Assembly (NCBI RefSeq): GCF_017916425.1
Contig: NZ_JAFMSX010000002.1
Location: 304,413 to 368,412 of the forward strand
Direction of reading: 5' to 3'
DNA: 64,000 nucleotides
Source: Nocardioides sp. SYSU D00065
GTDB taxonomy: Bacteria; Actinomycetota; Actinomycetes; Propionibacteriales; Nocardioidaceae
Under the pieces are notes generated by a model. It had not been told where the DNA came from, did not search any database, and saw nothing but the letters and a program-made list of their open reading frames with translations. Shown in pieces: positions 24,339-32,061 of this stretch; the first letter of the stretch is position 1; each line of letters opens with the position of its first letter. A program made the translations under genes and the position numbers.

Positions 24339-24356
24339 GTTCACCCCGCGTTCATC
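24339..24356 (+). promoter_or_regulatory. PHO-box-like direct repeat
   Basis: GTTCACC (24339-24345) and GTTCATC (24350-24356) are spaced 11 bases start to start, the geometry of actinobacterial PHO boxes bound by PhoP/RegX3. A weaker third unit may start at 24361. The site lies between the divergent senX3 and phoU starts, which suggests autoregulation. Confidence 0.65.
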
Positions 24357-24386
24357 GCGCGCGCACAGTTGTTCGCTTCCGCTGCC

Positions 24387-24400
24387 TAGGCTGGGGGGCA
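24387..24400 (+). promoter_or_regulatory. -10 element for phoU
   Basis: TAGGCT at 24387-24392 lies 7 bases before the phoU ATG, which predicts a leaderless transcript. The PHO-box repeats end 30 bases upstream of it, near where a -35 element would be. Confidence 0.5.
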
Positions 24401-25050
24401 TGCGTGAGGCTTTCCACGACCAGCTCGACGGCATCTTCGCCGACCTGTCCGAGATCTGCGGGCAGGTCGAGGTGGCGGTCCGCGAGGCCACCAAGGCCCT
24501 GATGACCGGCGACGTCCACACCGCCGACCAGGTCATCAGCGGGGACAAGGCGATCGACGCCGCCCGTGAGCGCGTGGACGACATGGCCTTCGCGCTGCTG
24601 TCCCTCCAGCAGCCCGTCGCCGGCGACCTGCGGATGATCGTCTCCGCGCTCCGGATGGTCAGCGAGCTCGAGCGGATGGGGGACCTGTCGGTCCACGTCG
24701 CCAAGATCGCGCGCCTGCGCGTCCCGGCGGTGGCCGTCCCCGACGAGCTCCGCCCGACGATGGAGCGCATGGCCGCGACCGCCGAGGACATGGTCCGGCG
24801 GGTGCGCGACATCATCGTCGACCGTGACGTCGAGGCCGCGATCGAGCTCGGTCGCGACGACGAGGTGATGGACCAGCTGCGACGCCGCAGCTTCACCGAG
24901 CTGCTCTCCACCGACTGGGCCCACGGCGTGGAGGCGGCCGTCGACATCGCCCTGCTCGGTCGCTACTACGAGCGCATCGCCGACCACGCCGTGACGGTCG
25001 CCAACCGCGTCGTCTTCGTGGTCACCGGCGAGCAGCCGGTTCGCCCCTGA
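24400..25050 (+). CDS. phoU: Phosphate-signalling protein PhoU
   Basis: The protein has 216 residues, all helical, with two PhoU repeats. Metal-binding acidic clusters are seen in SELERMGDLSVHVAKIAR (first repeat) and ALLGRYYERIADHAVTVANR (second repeat). PhoU links the Pst phosphate transporter to the sensor kinase and keeps the SenX3-RegX3 system off when phosphate is plentiful. It starts at the ATG at 24400 behind a TAGGCT hexamer, divergent from senX3. It is followed by a palindromic dispersed repeat and the convergent gpmA gene. Confidence 0.95.
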   Translation: MREAFHDQLDGIFADLSEICGQVEVAVREATKALMTGDVHTADQVISGDKAIDAARERVDDMAFALLSLQQPVAGDLRMIVSALRMVSELERMGDLSVHVAKIARLRVPAVAVPDELRPTMERMAATAEDMVRRVRDIIVDRDVEAAIELGRDDEVMDQLRRRSFTELLSTDWAHGVEAAVDIALLGRYYERIADHAVTVANRVVFVVTGEQPVRP

Positions 25051-25146
25051 CCCGTCGTCGCTGACCGCCCGGGCACAGGTAGCTGCCCCGGTCCGGGGCT
25101 CGATCGGCCTCTGGGTCCTCCGGGCTCATCCGCCCCTCCTGTCCCT

Positions 25147-25234
25147 GCTTCATCAAGGTACGTCGACGAACAGGCACTTCCCTGGGCGAGCTCGCCTAGG
25201 GAAGTGCCTGTTGATCGACATACCGTGATGAAGC
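25147..25234. repeat. Dispersed palindromic repeat, copy 1
   Basis: This 88-base element has perfect 10-base ends (TGCTTCATCA and TGATGAAGCA), inner arms containing AACAGGCACTTCCC and GGGAAGTGCCTG, and a central GGCGAGCTCGCC palindrome. A second copy at 50792-50880 in the opposite orientation shares most positions. Both lie between convergent transcription units, here phoU and gpmA, so it may serve as a bidirectional terminator, or be a small mobile repeat. The remaining bases of the 269-base gap 25051-25319 show a weak hairpin near 25067-25089 and a short TCGTACGCTCG duplication, but no gene. Confidence 0.85.
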
Positions 25235-25319
25235 ACCAGGGCCGGCGGAGCCGCACCCGAGCGCGTACCCAACCCGAGCCGGCGACGCCGCGCCCGAGCT
25301 CGTACGCTCGCTCGTACGC

Positions 25320-26063
25320 TCAGCGACCCTGGTTGGCGACGGCGGCCGCCGCGGCGGCAGCGGCCTTGGGGTCGAGGTACTCCCCGCCGGCGATCGTGGG
25401 GCGCAGGTCCTCGTCGAGGCGGTAGACCAGCGGCATCCCGGTCGGGATGTTGAGCCCGGCGATGTCCTCGTCGCTGATCTGGTCCAGGTGCTTGACCAGT
25501 GCCCGCAGGCTGTTGCCGTGGGCGGCCACCAGCACCGTCCGGCCGCTGCGGAGGTCGGGGACGATCTCGGCGTCCCACCAGGGCAGGAACCGGGCGATCA
25601 CGTCCTTGAGGCACTCGGTGCGGGGCAGGTCGTCGCCGAGGTCGGCGTAGCGCGGGTCACCGGCCTGCGAGTACTCGTCGGAGTCGTCGAGCGGCGGCGG
25701 GGGAGTGTCGAACGAGCGGCGCCAGAGCATGAACTGCTCCTCGCCGTACTCCTCGAGGGTCTGCTTCTTGTCCTTGCCCTGCAGCGCACCGTAGTGACGC
25801 TCGTTGAGGCGCCAGCTGCGCTTGACCGGGATCCAGTGCCGGTCGGCGGCGTCGAGCGCCAGGGCCGCGGTGTTGATGGCGCGCCGCTGCAGCGAGGTGT
25901 GGACGATGTCGGGCTCGAGCCCGGCCTCGCGGATGAGCCGGCCGCCGCGGACCGCCTCGGCCTCGCCCTTCTCGGTCAGCGGGACGTCGACCCAGCCGGT
26001 GAAGAGGTTCTTGGCGTTCCACTCGCTCTCGCCGTGGCGGAGCAGCACGAGGGTGTACGTCAT
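25320..26063 (-). CDS. gpmA: 2,3-bisphosphoglycerate-dependent phosphoglycerate mutase
   Basis: This enzyme interconverts 3- and 2-phosphoglycerate in glycolysis. The protein has 247 residues. The phosphohistidine motif [18 protein letters not shown] is at the N-terminus, the second His lies in [15 protein letters not shown], and substrate-binding segments RRAINTA and [13 protein letters not shown] are intact. The C-terminal tail is Ala-rich ([15 protein letters not shown]). The ATG at 26063 overlaps the stop of the upstream lipoprotein gene (ATGA), so the two are one operon whose promoter lies before the lipoprotein gene. Confidence 0.97.
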   Translation of the reverse strand: MTYTLVLLRHGESEWNAKNLFTGWVDVPLTEKGEAEAVRGGRLIREAGLEPDIVHTSLQRRAINTAALALDAADRHWIPVKRSWRLNERHYGALQGKDKKQTLEEYGEEQFMLWRRSFDTPPPPLDDSDEYSQAGDPRYADLGDDLPRTECLKDVIARFLPWWDAEIVPDLRSGRTVLVAAHGNSLRALVKHLDQISDEDIAGLNIPTGMPLVYRLDEDLRPTIAGGEYLDPKAAAAAAAAVANQGR

Positions 26064-26536
26064 GAGGCGTCGAGGCCTTCCCAGTAGCCGGAGTCGTTGG
26101 AGACGACCGGGACCTTGATCGCGATCCGCTCGCCGTTGCCGAAGTCGAGGGCCAGCGGGACGAAGTCGCCCGCGGAGAAGTCGCCGGTCAGGACGATGTC
26201 GGCCGGGGGGTCGGCGAGGTTGACCAGCCCGTCGGCCGGGATGGTGACCGGCTCGAACTCGGGCGCGGTGATCGAGGTGCCGTCGTCGCCGGACACGCCG
26301 GTGAGGGACTGCTCCTCGTCGACGTCGTTGTTGGCGAACGAGGCCACGAAGGTGCCCGAGCCCTCGGCGGCCGAGACCACGACGGCGTTGAGCACGTCGA
26401 CCTCGCCCTCGCGGTTGTCCGTGGAGCTGTTCACGGTGTACTCGCGATCGGTCGAGTAGCTGAAGCCGCAGGAGGAGAGCGCGGCGCACGACACGAGGAG
26501 GACCGCGGCGGCCGCAGGGGTGGATCGAAGCCTCAT
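26060..26536 (-). CDS. Putative lipoprotein, copper-chaperone-like fold possible
   Basis: The protein has 158 residues. A lipoprotein signal ([20 protein letters not shown], then SSCG) predicts cleavage before the Cys at residue 23 and attachment to the outer face of the membrane. The mature part is beta-rich and begins [14 protein letters not shown], followed by [20 protein letters not shown], a pattern seen in PCu(A)C/DUF461-like actinobacterial lipoproteins, but the His/Met copper ligands of that family are not evident. It heads the operon with gpmA. A TAGGCT hexamer on the minus strand (26543-26548) lies 6 bases before the ATG, so the mRNA is probably leaderless. Confidence 0.75.
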   Translation of the reverse strand: MRLRSTPAAAAVLLVSCAALSSCGFSYSTDREYTVNSSTDNREGEVDVLNAVVVSAAEGSGTFVASFANNDVDEEQSLTGVSGDDGTSITAPEFEPVTIPADGLVNLADPPADIVLTGDFSAGDFVPLALDFGNGERIAIKVPVVSNDSGYWEGLDAS

Positions 26537-26556
26537 GGCGACAGCCTAGCGTCGGC

Positions 26557-27261
26557 TCACGTCAGGCCGACGGTCCGCCCTGCGATCAGGATGCCGACGG
26601 CGACCAGGCCGGTCCACACGCCGGCGAGCAGCAGCAGCCGAGGGGTGCCGGTCCGCAGCGCCAGCACCAGTGGCAAGGGTCGCCGGCCCTCCTCGTGGTC
26701 GCGAGCGACGCCGGGCAGCGAGAGCAGCACGTGCACCCCCAGGCCGAGGGCCGCGGCGAGGACCGTCATCGCCACGGTGGGCGGCGTGTCGGTGCCGACG
26801 CCGTTCCAGCCGCCGTAGGCCAAGAACGCGGGATAGAGGGCGAAGCCGGCCATCCAGGGCAGGAACGACAGCACGCGGCCGCGCAGCAGGCGGTCGCCGA
26901 TCGCCGACACCGCCAGCAGGACGAGATACGCCGCGGCCGCGCGCCGCCCGTTGGCCACGGCGAGCGGTACGACGAGCAGCACCGCGCAGGTCAGCGCGAA
27001 CCAGACGGTGCCGGCGTCGAGCGCGTCCCCGTCCCGGGTCTGGTCCGGGTGCGGACGGTGCCGGGCTTCGCGGCGGCGATCGGCGAGGTCCGCGGCCCAC
27101 CCCAGCGCCGACTGCCCCGTGAGCACCGTGGCGGCCACCAGCCCTACCTCGCGCAGCGGCCGTCCGGCGGCCGCCGCCGCGGCAGCCAGCGCGAGCGCCG
27201 TGACCAGGGCCTGGCGCGGTCGCGCTGCGCGGAGGAGGAGCAGGGCCGGGGGCGTCGGCAT
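26557..27261 (-). CDS. UbiA-like prenyltransferase family membrane protein
   Basis: The protein has 234 residues with about eight membrane helices. Two short polar loops correspond to the Asp-rich sites of UbiA enzymes: [19 protein letters not shown] near residue 50, and [20 protein letters not shown] near residue 180. The first loop lacks the classical Asn-Asp start, so the enzyme may be divergent. Such proteins attach prenyl chains to aromatic or sugar acceptors, and the acceptor here is unknown. The ATG at 27261 is preferred, because longer upstream frames add a polar stretch not expected before helix 1. It is divergent from carD. Confidence 0.75.
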   Translation of the reverse strand: MPTPPALLLLRAARPRQALVTALALAAAAAAAGRPLREVGLVAATVLTGQSALGWAADLADRRREARHRPHPDQTRDGDALDAGTVWFALTCAVLLVVPLAVANGRRAAAAYLVLLAVSAIGDRLLRGRVLSFLPWMAGFALYPAFLAYGGWNGVGTDTPPTVAMTVLAAALGLGVHVLLSLPGVARDHEEGRRPLPLVLALRTGTPRLLLLAGVWTGLVAVGILIAGRTVGLT

Positions 27262-27380
27262 GGGCCGCAGTATGTCGCAGGCCGCTCCCGGGATGCGGCG
27301 CACCACAGGAACCGGTGATCTGTCAAGCCCCGAAGTGGCCTCTGACCTGCGCAAACGCGTCGGAGGGCGATTCGGAACCG

Positions 27381-27389
27381 TGTTAGAAT
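27381..27389 (+). promoter_or_regulatory. Extended -10 promoter element of carD
   Basis: TGT followed by TAGAAT (27384-27389) resembles an extended -10 element. No good -35 is seen 17 bases upstream. The leader would be about 20 bases and contains the strong ribosome-binding site GGAAGGGGAA before the ATG at 27417. Confidence 0.45.
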
Positions 27390-27416
27390 GGACGCCTAGG
27401 AAGGGGAACTGAACAT

Positions 27417-27902
27417 ATGACTTTCACCGTCGGCGAAACGGTCGTCTATCCCAATCACGGGGCCGCAGTCATCGAGGACATCGAGATGCGGAAGATCAAG
27501 GGAGAGGACCGGCAGTACCTCGTCCTCAGGATTGTCGCGCAGCAGGACCTGGTCGTGCGCGTGCCGGCCTGCAACCTCGACCTGGTCGGCGTCCGCGACG
27601 TCGTGGACCGGGAGGGCCTCGACCGCGTCTTCGACGTGCTGCGCGCGGCTCACGTCGAGGAGCCGACCAACTGGTCGCGCCGCTACAAGGCCAACCTGGA
27701 GAAGCTGCACTCCGGCGACGTCATGAAGGTCTCGGAGGTCGTGCGCGACCTGTGGCGCCGCGAGCGCGACCGGGGCCTGTCGGCCGGCGAGAAGCGCATG
27801 CTGGCCAAGGCGCGCCAGATCCTGGTCTCCGAGCTCGCCCTGGCGGAGAAGACCAACGAGGACAAGGCCGAGGCCATGCTCGACGAGGTTCTCGCCTCCT
27901 GA
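27417..27902 (+). CDS. carD: CarD-family RNA polymerase-binding transcription regulator
   Basis: The protein has 161 residues, the size of mycobacterial CarD, which binds the RNA polymerase beta subunit and stabilises open complexes at rRNA and other promoters. The RNA polymerase-interacting domain begins [20 protein letters not shown]. The DNA-binding C-terminal half includes [17 protein letters not shown] with the conserved Trp that wedges into DNA, then [20 protein letters not shown]. It stands at the usual actinobacterial position just before ispD-type genes. A 16-base-pair terminator hairpin follows directly. Confidence 0.97.
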   Translation: MTFTVGETVVYPNHGAAVIEDIEMRKIKGEDRQYLVLRIVAQQDLVVRVPACNLDLVGVRDVVDREGLDRVFDVLRAAHVEEPTNWSRRYKANLEKLHSGDVMKVSEVVRDLWRRERDRGLSAGEKRMLAKARQILVSELALAEKTNEDKAEAMLDEVLAS

Positions 27903-27915
27903 GCAGCATCGACTC

Positions 27916-27960
27916 CGACACGACCCCCGGCACACTCCCCCGTGGCCGGGGGTCGTGTCG
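27916..27960 (+). terminator. Terminator hairpin after carD
   Basis: A perfect 16-base stem (27916-27931 with 27945-27960, arms CGACACGACCCCCGGC and its complement) encloses a 13-base loop. It begins 14 bases after the carD stop. There is no U tract. This separates carD from the following IspD-like genes, which have their own TAGCGT hexamer at 27978-27983. Confidence 0.85.
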
Positions 27961-27992
27961 TACCAGGGCTCGGGGGATAGCGTGACTCCGCG

Positions 27993-28505
27993 ATGACTTC
28001 CGCAGCGAGCACAGACGACCCCGCCTCCGCCCTCGGCACGGTCCTCGACGAGGACCGCGGGGCGCTTCCCTACCAGCTGATCCACGGGGAGTCGCTCGTG
28101 GCGTGCGCCGCCTGGGCGCTCGGCGAGGCGGGCGTGAGGACGCTCGATCTCGGGACGTCCTGGTCGGTGGTCGTCGACAGCGGCGAGCCGTTCGTGGTCC
28201 ACGACTCCCTGTGCCCGATGACACCGGCACCCTTCATCGCCGGGTGCGTCGAGCGGGCGGTCGCCGGGGGCGTCGCCGTGGTCGGTGTGGGCGAGGCGGG
28301 TACGGCGCTCTCGCCGGTCGTTCTCCCCGCAGCCGTCGCGGCCGAGCTCGCGGCGCTGCCCTCGAGCGACGTCGCGGAGCTGGTCCGCGAGCTGGAATCG
28401 CTCGGTGCCGTCGACCGCGTGGTCGCGCCGCTCTCCGCCGCGCGGGTGTCGAGCGCCGCGGACGTCGCTGCGCTGGAGCGCCTGACCGCCCCCGAGAGCG
28501 CATGA
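27993..28505 (+). CDS. Degenerate IspD-like protein, copy 1
   Basis: The protein has 170 residues. It occupies the place where actinobacteria usually carry ispD, next to carD. Weak similarity to the cytidylyltransferase fold is seen in LPYQLIHGESLVACAAWALG (compare the sugar-nucleotide domain start) and FVVHDSLCPMTPAPFI (compare IspD VHDAARP). The glycine-rich CTP loop with Arg and Lys, the TPQ motif and the C-terminal Lys are all missing, so it cannot be an ordinary cytidylyltransferase. It overlaps the next gene (ATGA at 28502-28505), which encodes a similar but longer protein. I infer a diverged, possibly non-catalytic paralogue, and its function is unknown. Confidence 0.6.
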   Translation: MTSAASTDDPASALGTVLDEDRGALPYQLIHGESLVACAAWALGEAGVRTLDLGTSWSVVVDSGEPFVVHDSLCPMTPAPFIAGCVERAVAGGVAVVGVGEAGTALSPVVLPAAVAAELAALPSSDVAELVRELESLGAVDRVVAPLSAARVSSAADVAALERLTAPESA

Positions 28506-29212
28506 GCGCCCCGGCGATGACGGCGGTGCTCGCGATGGCTGGCCGTGACGGCCTGCCGTTCGCCTCGCTGCACCGCGCGCCGGTCTACCTGCACGCCTTC
28601 CGGGCGCTGGCCGCGTCCGGCGTCGACGACCTGGTGGTCGCCGTGGACGCGACCGATCTCGACCGCGTACGCCGGGAGCTGCGCAGCGCCGGGATGCGAG
28701 CGGACGTGCTCGCCGGCGCGAGCTGGTGGGAACGCGTGCGCGACGTCGGCGCCGGGAGCGGACTGCTCGTGCACGACGCACTCTGCCCGCTGGCCGCCTC
28801 CGACTTCCTGCGGGAGGTGCGGACTGGCGCCGCTGCGCGCCCGTACGCCTCGGTGATGGCGTTCCGGCCCGTCACCGACACGGTGAAGACCGTCGTCGAC
28901 TCCCGCATCCAGGGCACGATCGACCGCGAGGGACTGGCCGCGCTGGTCTCGCCCGCCGTGATCGCTCCGCGCGTGCTGAAGGCGGCGCTGAGCGCCGACG
29001 AGCGGCCACCGATCGACGACTTCGCCCGGCTCGCCACCTGGCTGCGCGCGCGCGGCGACGTGGAGCTGGTGCGAGCACCGTCGCTGGGCCGGCGGGTCGA
29101 CGACGCCTCGTCGGTCAACCTGCTCGAGTGCGTCGACGAGCTGGCTCGGCGCGTGCGCCGCGAGCCGGCCGAGACAGTCGTCAGCGACGCAGCAGCTCGC
29201 GGAACTCGTTGA
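28502..29212 (+). CDS. Degenerate IspD-like protein, copy 2
   Basis: The protein has 236 residues. More of the IspD fold is recognisable than in the gene before it: LPFASLHRAPVYLHAFRALA, a Rossmann-like DLVVAVDATDLDRVRRELRS, the central GLLVHDALCPLAASDFL and RPVTDTVKTVVDSRIQGTID. The VTDTVK piece matches the family motif, but the N-terminal AAGxGxR/K signature and the TPQ motif are lost. Together with its neighbour it looks like a tandem duplication that has drifted. Its last 32 bases overlap the end of the convergent zinc-ribbon gene. A competing explanation is a nucleotidyltransferase of another specificity, but without a CTP loop this is unlikely. Confidence 0.65.
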   Translation: MSAPAMTAVLAMAGRDGLPFASLHRAPVYLHAFRALAASGVDDLVVAVDATDLDRVRRELRSAGMRADVLAGASWWERVRDVGAGSGLLVHDALCPLAASDFLREVRTGAAARPYASVMAFRPVTDTVKTVVDSRIQGTIDREGLAALVSPAVIAPRVLKAALSADERPPIDDFARLATWLRARGDVELVRAPSLGRRVDDASSVNLLECVDELARRVRREPAETVVSDAAARGTR

Positions 29213-29489
29213 GGAACTTCCGCGGTTGGCGCAGTGCCGAGCCGGGCAGCTGGCGCAGGTAGCCGACCGGGTCGCGGGCGATGCGCCGCATCATCCGCCG
29301 CGGCTTGCTGACCAGGCGGTGCTCGAGATCCATCGCGTACGCCGGGATGAGGGCGCGCGAGGACAGCTCGACGTGGGTCCCACAGCGCGTGCAGCGCACC
29401 GAGTCGAGCAGGCGGCCCGTGTAGTGGAGCTCGTGGTCGGTGAGCTGGTTGCAGACCTCGCAGTGCAGCTCGGCCTCGGTGGTGCTCAC
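29181..29489 (-). CDS. Small zinc-ribbon protein
   Basis: The protein has 102 residues starting at GTG (GTGA overlap with the stop of the IspD gene upstream). Two CxxC knuckles, HCEVCNQLTDHELHYTGRLL and then RCTRCGTHVELS, form a likely zinc ribbon. The C-terminal half is basic and helical (RRMMRRIARDPVGYLRQL). There is no membrane segment. It is translationally coupled to the IspD-family gene and convergent with the degenerate IspD-like gene, overlapping it by 32 bases. I do not recognise a characterised family. Confidence 0.7.
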   Translation of the reverse strand: MSTTEAELHCEVCNQLTDHELHYTGRLLDSVRCTRCGTHVELSSRALIPAYAMDLEHRLVSKPRRMMRRIARDPVGYLRQLPGSALRQPRKFLNEFRELLRR

Positions 29490-30277
29490 GGCTTGTCCCC
29501 ATGGGCGAACAGATCCCGCAGGTGCGACATCGCAGACTCCCGTCGGTGACGCTGCCGGCCGGAGAGGTCCCAGTCGGTCTTGGCGAGGAGGCGCTCGGCG
29601 AGGAACAGGTCCTCGGGGAACGTGATCTTGATGTTGCCCGCGTCGCCGGGTACGCACAACACCGGCACGTCGGTGTAGCGCTCCATGCAGGAAGCGGTGT
29701 CCGTGCCGACGAAGCCGTCGGCCTCGGCCAGGCGGTAGGCCTCCAGCACCGGACCTGCCCGGAAGGCCTGCGGCGTCTGCACCGCCACGACGCGGTCGGG
29801 AGGCTGCTCGCCGTCCTCGGTGAGGGAGGCCAGGTGCGCCTGGTCGCGGACCGGGATGGCGCCGCCGTGCTCGAGCGCGGCCTCGATGACCGAGGCGAAC
29901 ATCGTGGTCACGGCGAGCGGACGAGCGGCATCGTGGATGACCACGACGTCGACCTCGCCGGCCTCGATGGCGGGTGCGAGCGCCTGGAGCGCCTGCCACT
30001 CCGAGCTGTGCCGGCTGTCGCCACCGACGACGACCGTGACGTCGGGCGGGCCGACCTCACGCTCGAGCATGCTCATCACGGCCTCCCTGTCCTCCTCGCG
30101 GATCACGAGCACGGTCTGGGTGACGGCGGGGAGCCGGCGTGCCGACTCGATCGACCAGGTGAACACGCCGCGGCCGGCCAGCGGGAGCAGGACCTTGTTC
30201 GTGTGGTGGCCGCTGCGTCGTCCCTCTCCCGCGGCGAGCATCACGACTGCGGCGCGGGCGGACGGGGGGAGGGGCAC
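29486..30277 (-). CDS. ispD: IspD/TarI-family cytidylyltransferase
   Basis: The protein has 263 residues. The family transfers CMP from CTP to a polyol phosphate. IspD uses 2-C-methyl-D-erythritol 4-phosphate in isoprenoid synthesis, and TarI uses ribitol 5-phosphate. The CTP loop VVMLAAGEGRRSG with a following Lys, GGDSRHSS, VVIHDAARPLAV, VQTPQAFR and GNIKITFPEDL are all present, so it should be active. The substrate-site motif DT-x-K of IspD reads DQAH here, which could mean another substrate. A TAGGCT hexamer (30284-30289, minus strand) 6 bases before the GTG suggests its own leaderless promoter, separate from the DRL gene upstream. It is the only intact IspD-type gene in the window. The C-terminal 30 residues are an extra basic tail. 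Confidence 0.8.
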   Translation of the reverse strand: MPLPPSARAAVVMLAAGEGRRSGHHTNKVLLPLAGRGVFTWSIESARRLPAVTQTVLVIREEDREAVMSMLEREVGPPDVTVVVGGDSRHSSEWQALQALAPAIEAGEVDVVVIHDAARPLAVTTMFASVIEAALEHGGAIPVRDQAHLASLTEDGEQPPDRVVAVQTPQAFRAGPVLEAYRLAEADGFVGTDTASCMERYTDVPVLCVPGDAGNIKITFPEDLFLAERLLAKTDWDLSGRQRHRRESAMSHLRDLFAHGDKP

Positions 30278-30283
30278 CGCGCG

Positions 30284-30289
30284 AGCCTA
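30284..30289 (-). promoter_or_regulatory. -10 element for the IspD-family gene
   Basis: TAGGCT on the minus strand lies 6 bases before the GTG at 30277. It suggests that this gene is transcribed on its own as a leaderless mRNA and is not simply the tail of the PTS/DRL operon. Confidence 0.45.
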
Positions 30290-30331
30290 GGTCATCGGCG
30301 TGCGCGCCGTGCCACCTCCCGCCGCCTGCGC

Positions 30332-31660
30332 TCATCGGCTGATCGACGCCGCCAGCTCGGCCAGGCTGGGGGCCTGGCTCGGGTCCTTCTCCATCGACTC
30401 CTGGATGCCCCGCATCCGGACGATGAGCGACGACTCGTCGAGCTCGACGTCGTCGTAGGTCAAGGTGTGGTCGACGGGCACGTCGTGCTTGAGCGTCGCG
30501 CCGGCGAGCACGCCGAGAGGAACCAGGCCGTCGCGGGCGAAGTCCTCGGCCGGATCGATCAGGCCGCGCACCATCGTCCCGCCGATGCCGTCGATCCGCT
30601 CACCGGCTCGAAGCGGTCGTTTGGCCTGCGCACCCACCTCGGCCGTCCAGTGTTCCGAGGTGAGGCTGGGGCGCTGGTCGAGAACCATCTCGTAGACCGT
30701 GAGCGGAGCCTCGATGCTGGCCAGGTGGTAGGGGCGGTAGAGGGCGAAGTAGGGCCCGTCGCCCATCTGGAGGTAGGTCATCTCGTGGTGGACGTACGGG
30801 TCGTCGGTGCGGATGACCACGAAGACGCCGGGGGCGACCGGACCGGTGCAGTAGTCGACGACGCCCGCCTTCTCGATGACGCCGCCGTCCTCGGCGAGCG
30901 CGAACGTCTCGTGAAGGGTCGGGACCGTCGACGCGGGACCGTGCATGCCGCGCTTGCTGACGCCGAGACCTGTGGTGTTGGCCAGCGACGCCATCTCGAT
31001 CATGGCCTTGGACCCGTCGACGAAGCTGGTGAGCATCTTGGGGTTCATCTGCTTCTGTGCGGCGCGCTCGGCCAGCGTCTCCGGGGTCGCGTAGGGATCG
31101 AGCGGGTTGTTCTTGCCCTTGCCGGCGCAGATCACCTCGAAGTTCAGGTCGCGTGCGTAGTCCACGAGGATCTTGGTCTCGACCGGCTCGTCGCCGCGGC
31201 AGATCGAGTAGATGGCACCGGACTGCTCGGCCAGCAGGGCGAGGTAGCGGCCGACCGTGACGTCGGCCTCGACGGTCAAGGTGGCGACGTTGATCCCGGC
31301 GGCCAGGGCCCGGACCGCCACCGCGACGGCGACCTCCGGGACGCCGGTGGCCTCGACGACCACGTCGAGCGGCAGCCCGGCGAGCTCGTCGACACCGGTG
31401 AGGGCGACACTCCCGCCGGCCTCGATGGCGGCGACCGCCGCGGCGGTGTCGGCGGCGTCGTTCGGCGTGATGCCCGCCTGGGTCAGGGCCTCGACCGCCC
31501 GCTGGTGCTGGACGTCCAGCACGGCGGACAGGGTGATGCCCGGCATCCGGAGCAGCTGGGCGGCGAAGCCGCGGCCCATCTGGCCGGCCCCGACGAGGCC
31601 GACCCGCAGTGGGCGGCCGGTCTCGTCCAGGCGTTGCTGGAGCCTGTCTCGGTAGCTCAT
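30332..31660 (-). CDS. DXR-like (DRL) family NAD(P)-dependent oxidoreductase with SAF domain
   Basis: The protein has 442 residues. The N-terminal Rossmann domain reads RVGLVGAGQMGRGFAAQLL (about residues 19-37), like homoserine dehydrogenase. Next comes a catalytic region with SICRGDEPVETKILVDYARD and VICAGKGKNNPLDPYATPET, and then a C-terminal SAF-like domain (DGLVPLGVLAGATLKHDVP). This architecture is that of the DRL family, named after the Brucella enzyme that converts 1-deoxyxylulose 5-phosphate to 2-C-methylerythritol 4-phosphate in place of DXR. Many other members sit beside glucitol-type PTS genes and have no known substrate. Here it overlaps the EIIA gene (ATGA), so it belongs to the PTS operon and probably acts on the imported polyol phosphate. 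Confidence 0.75.
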   Translation of the reverse strand: MSYRDRLQQRLDETGRPLRVGLVGAGQMGRGFAAQLLRMPGITLSAVLDVQHQRAVEALTQAGITPNDAADTAAAVAAIEAGGSVALTGVDELAGLPLDVVVEATGVPEVAVAVAVRALAAGINVATLTVEADVTVGRYLALLAEQSGAIYSICRGDEPVETKILVDYARDLNFEVICAGKGKNNPLDPYATPETLAERAAQKQMNPKMLTSFVDGSKAMIEMASLANTTGLGVSKRGMHGPASTVPTLHETFALAEDGGVIEKAGVVDYCTGPVAPGVFVVIRTDDPYVHHEMTYLQMGDGPYFALYRPYHLASIEAPLTVYEMVLDQRPSLTSEHWTAEVGAQAKRPLRAGERIDGIGGTMVRGLIDPAEDFARDGLVPLGVLAGATLKHDVPVDHTLTYDDVELDESSLIVRMRGIQESMEKDPSQAPSLAELAASISR

Positions 31661-32061
31661 GAGAGATCCTGTTCGGCGGTAGTGGCTGGCCGGGTGATGC
31701 GGAACGCGTCACCCGTGGCCAGGAGGGGGATGGGTCCCTTGCGTACGCAGACGTCCCCGGGCAGCTTCGCCTCGGTGAGGCCGTCGGCCTTGATGTCGAG
31801 ATGGCCGAGGTTCAGCAGGTTGTCGCGCACGACGTCGCCCACGGCGAGGACCTCGAGGGACTCCTCGCCGAGGTGGACGACGTCGCCGGGACGCGGACCG
31901 TCGTCGGCGACGTCGACGCGGTGCAGGACCGAGATGTCGTGCAGCTCGGCGGGCGCCTGCTCGCCGAAGAAGATGAGGATCCCGTGCTCGATGAACGCAG
32001 GGACCTGGCTGCCGACCGCGGTCACCGTGGTGTCGTAGACCGTGGTCATCGCGGTGCTCAC
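31657..32061 (-). CDS. PTS glucitol/sorbitol-class EIIA component
   Basis: The protein has 134 residues. EIIA takes phosphate from HPr and passes it to EIIB. Family features are the beta-rich fold with VTAVGSQVPAFIEHGILIFF and the later HLGEESLEVLAVGDVVRDNL and NLGHLDI. The His of the IEHGI segment or the one in LLNLGHLDI is the likely phosphorylation site. I use the GTG at 32061, which overlaps the EIIB stop as GTGA. The ATG at 32049 is an internal alternative. It lies between EIIB and the DRL gene, overlapping both by 4 bases. Confidence 0.85.
   Translation of the reverse strand: MSTAMTTVYDTTVTAVGSQVPAFIEHGILIFFGEQAPAELHDISVLHRVDVADDGPRPGDVVHLGEESLEVLAVGDVVRDNLLNLGHLDIKADGLTEAKLPGDVCVRKGPIPLLATGDAFRITRPATTAEQDLS

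Noticed and set aside
25153..25234. Short peptide frame in the dispersed repeat (MSINRHFP...)
   Set aside because: A similar frame in copy 2 follows from DNA-level conservation of the palindrome. No ribosome-binding site or consistent stop context supports translation.
27993..28505. Calling this gene the functional ispD
   Set aside because: The CTP-binding loop, TPQ motif and C-terminal Lys are missing, and the protein is about 60 residues too short.
29486..31660. IspD and DRL genes as one operon
   Set aside because: There is a 54-base gap, and a TAGGCT hexamer stands 6 bases before the IspD GTG, so a separate transcript is more likely. Read-through is not excluded.
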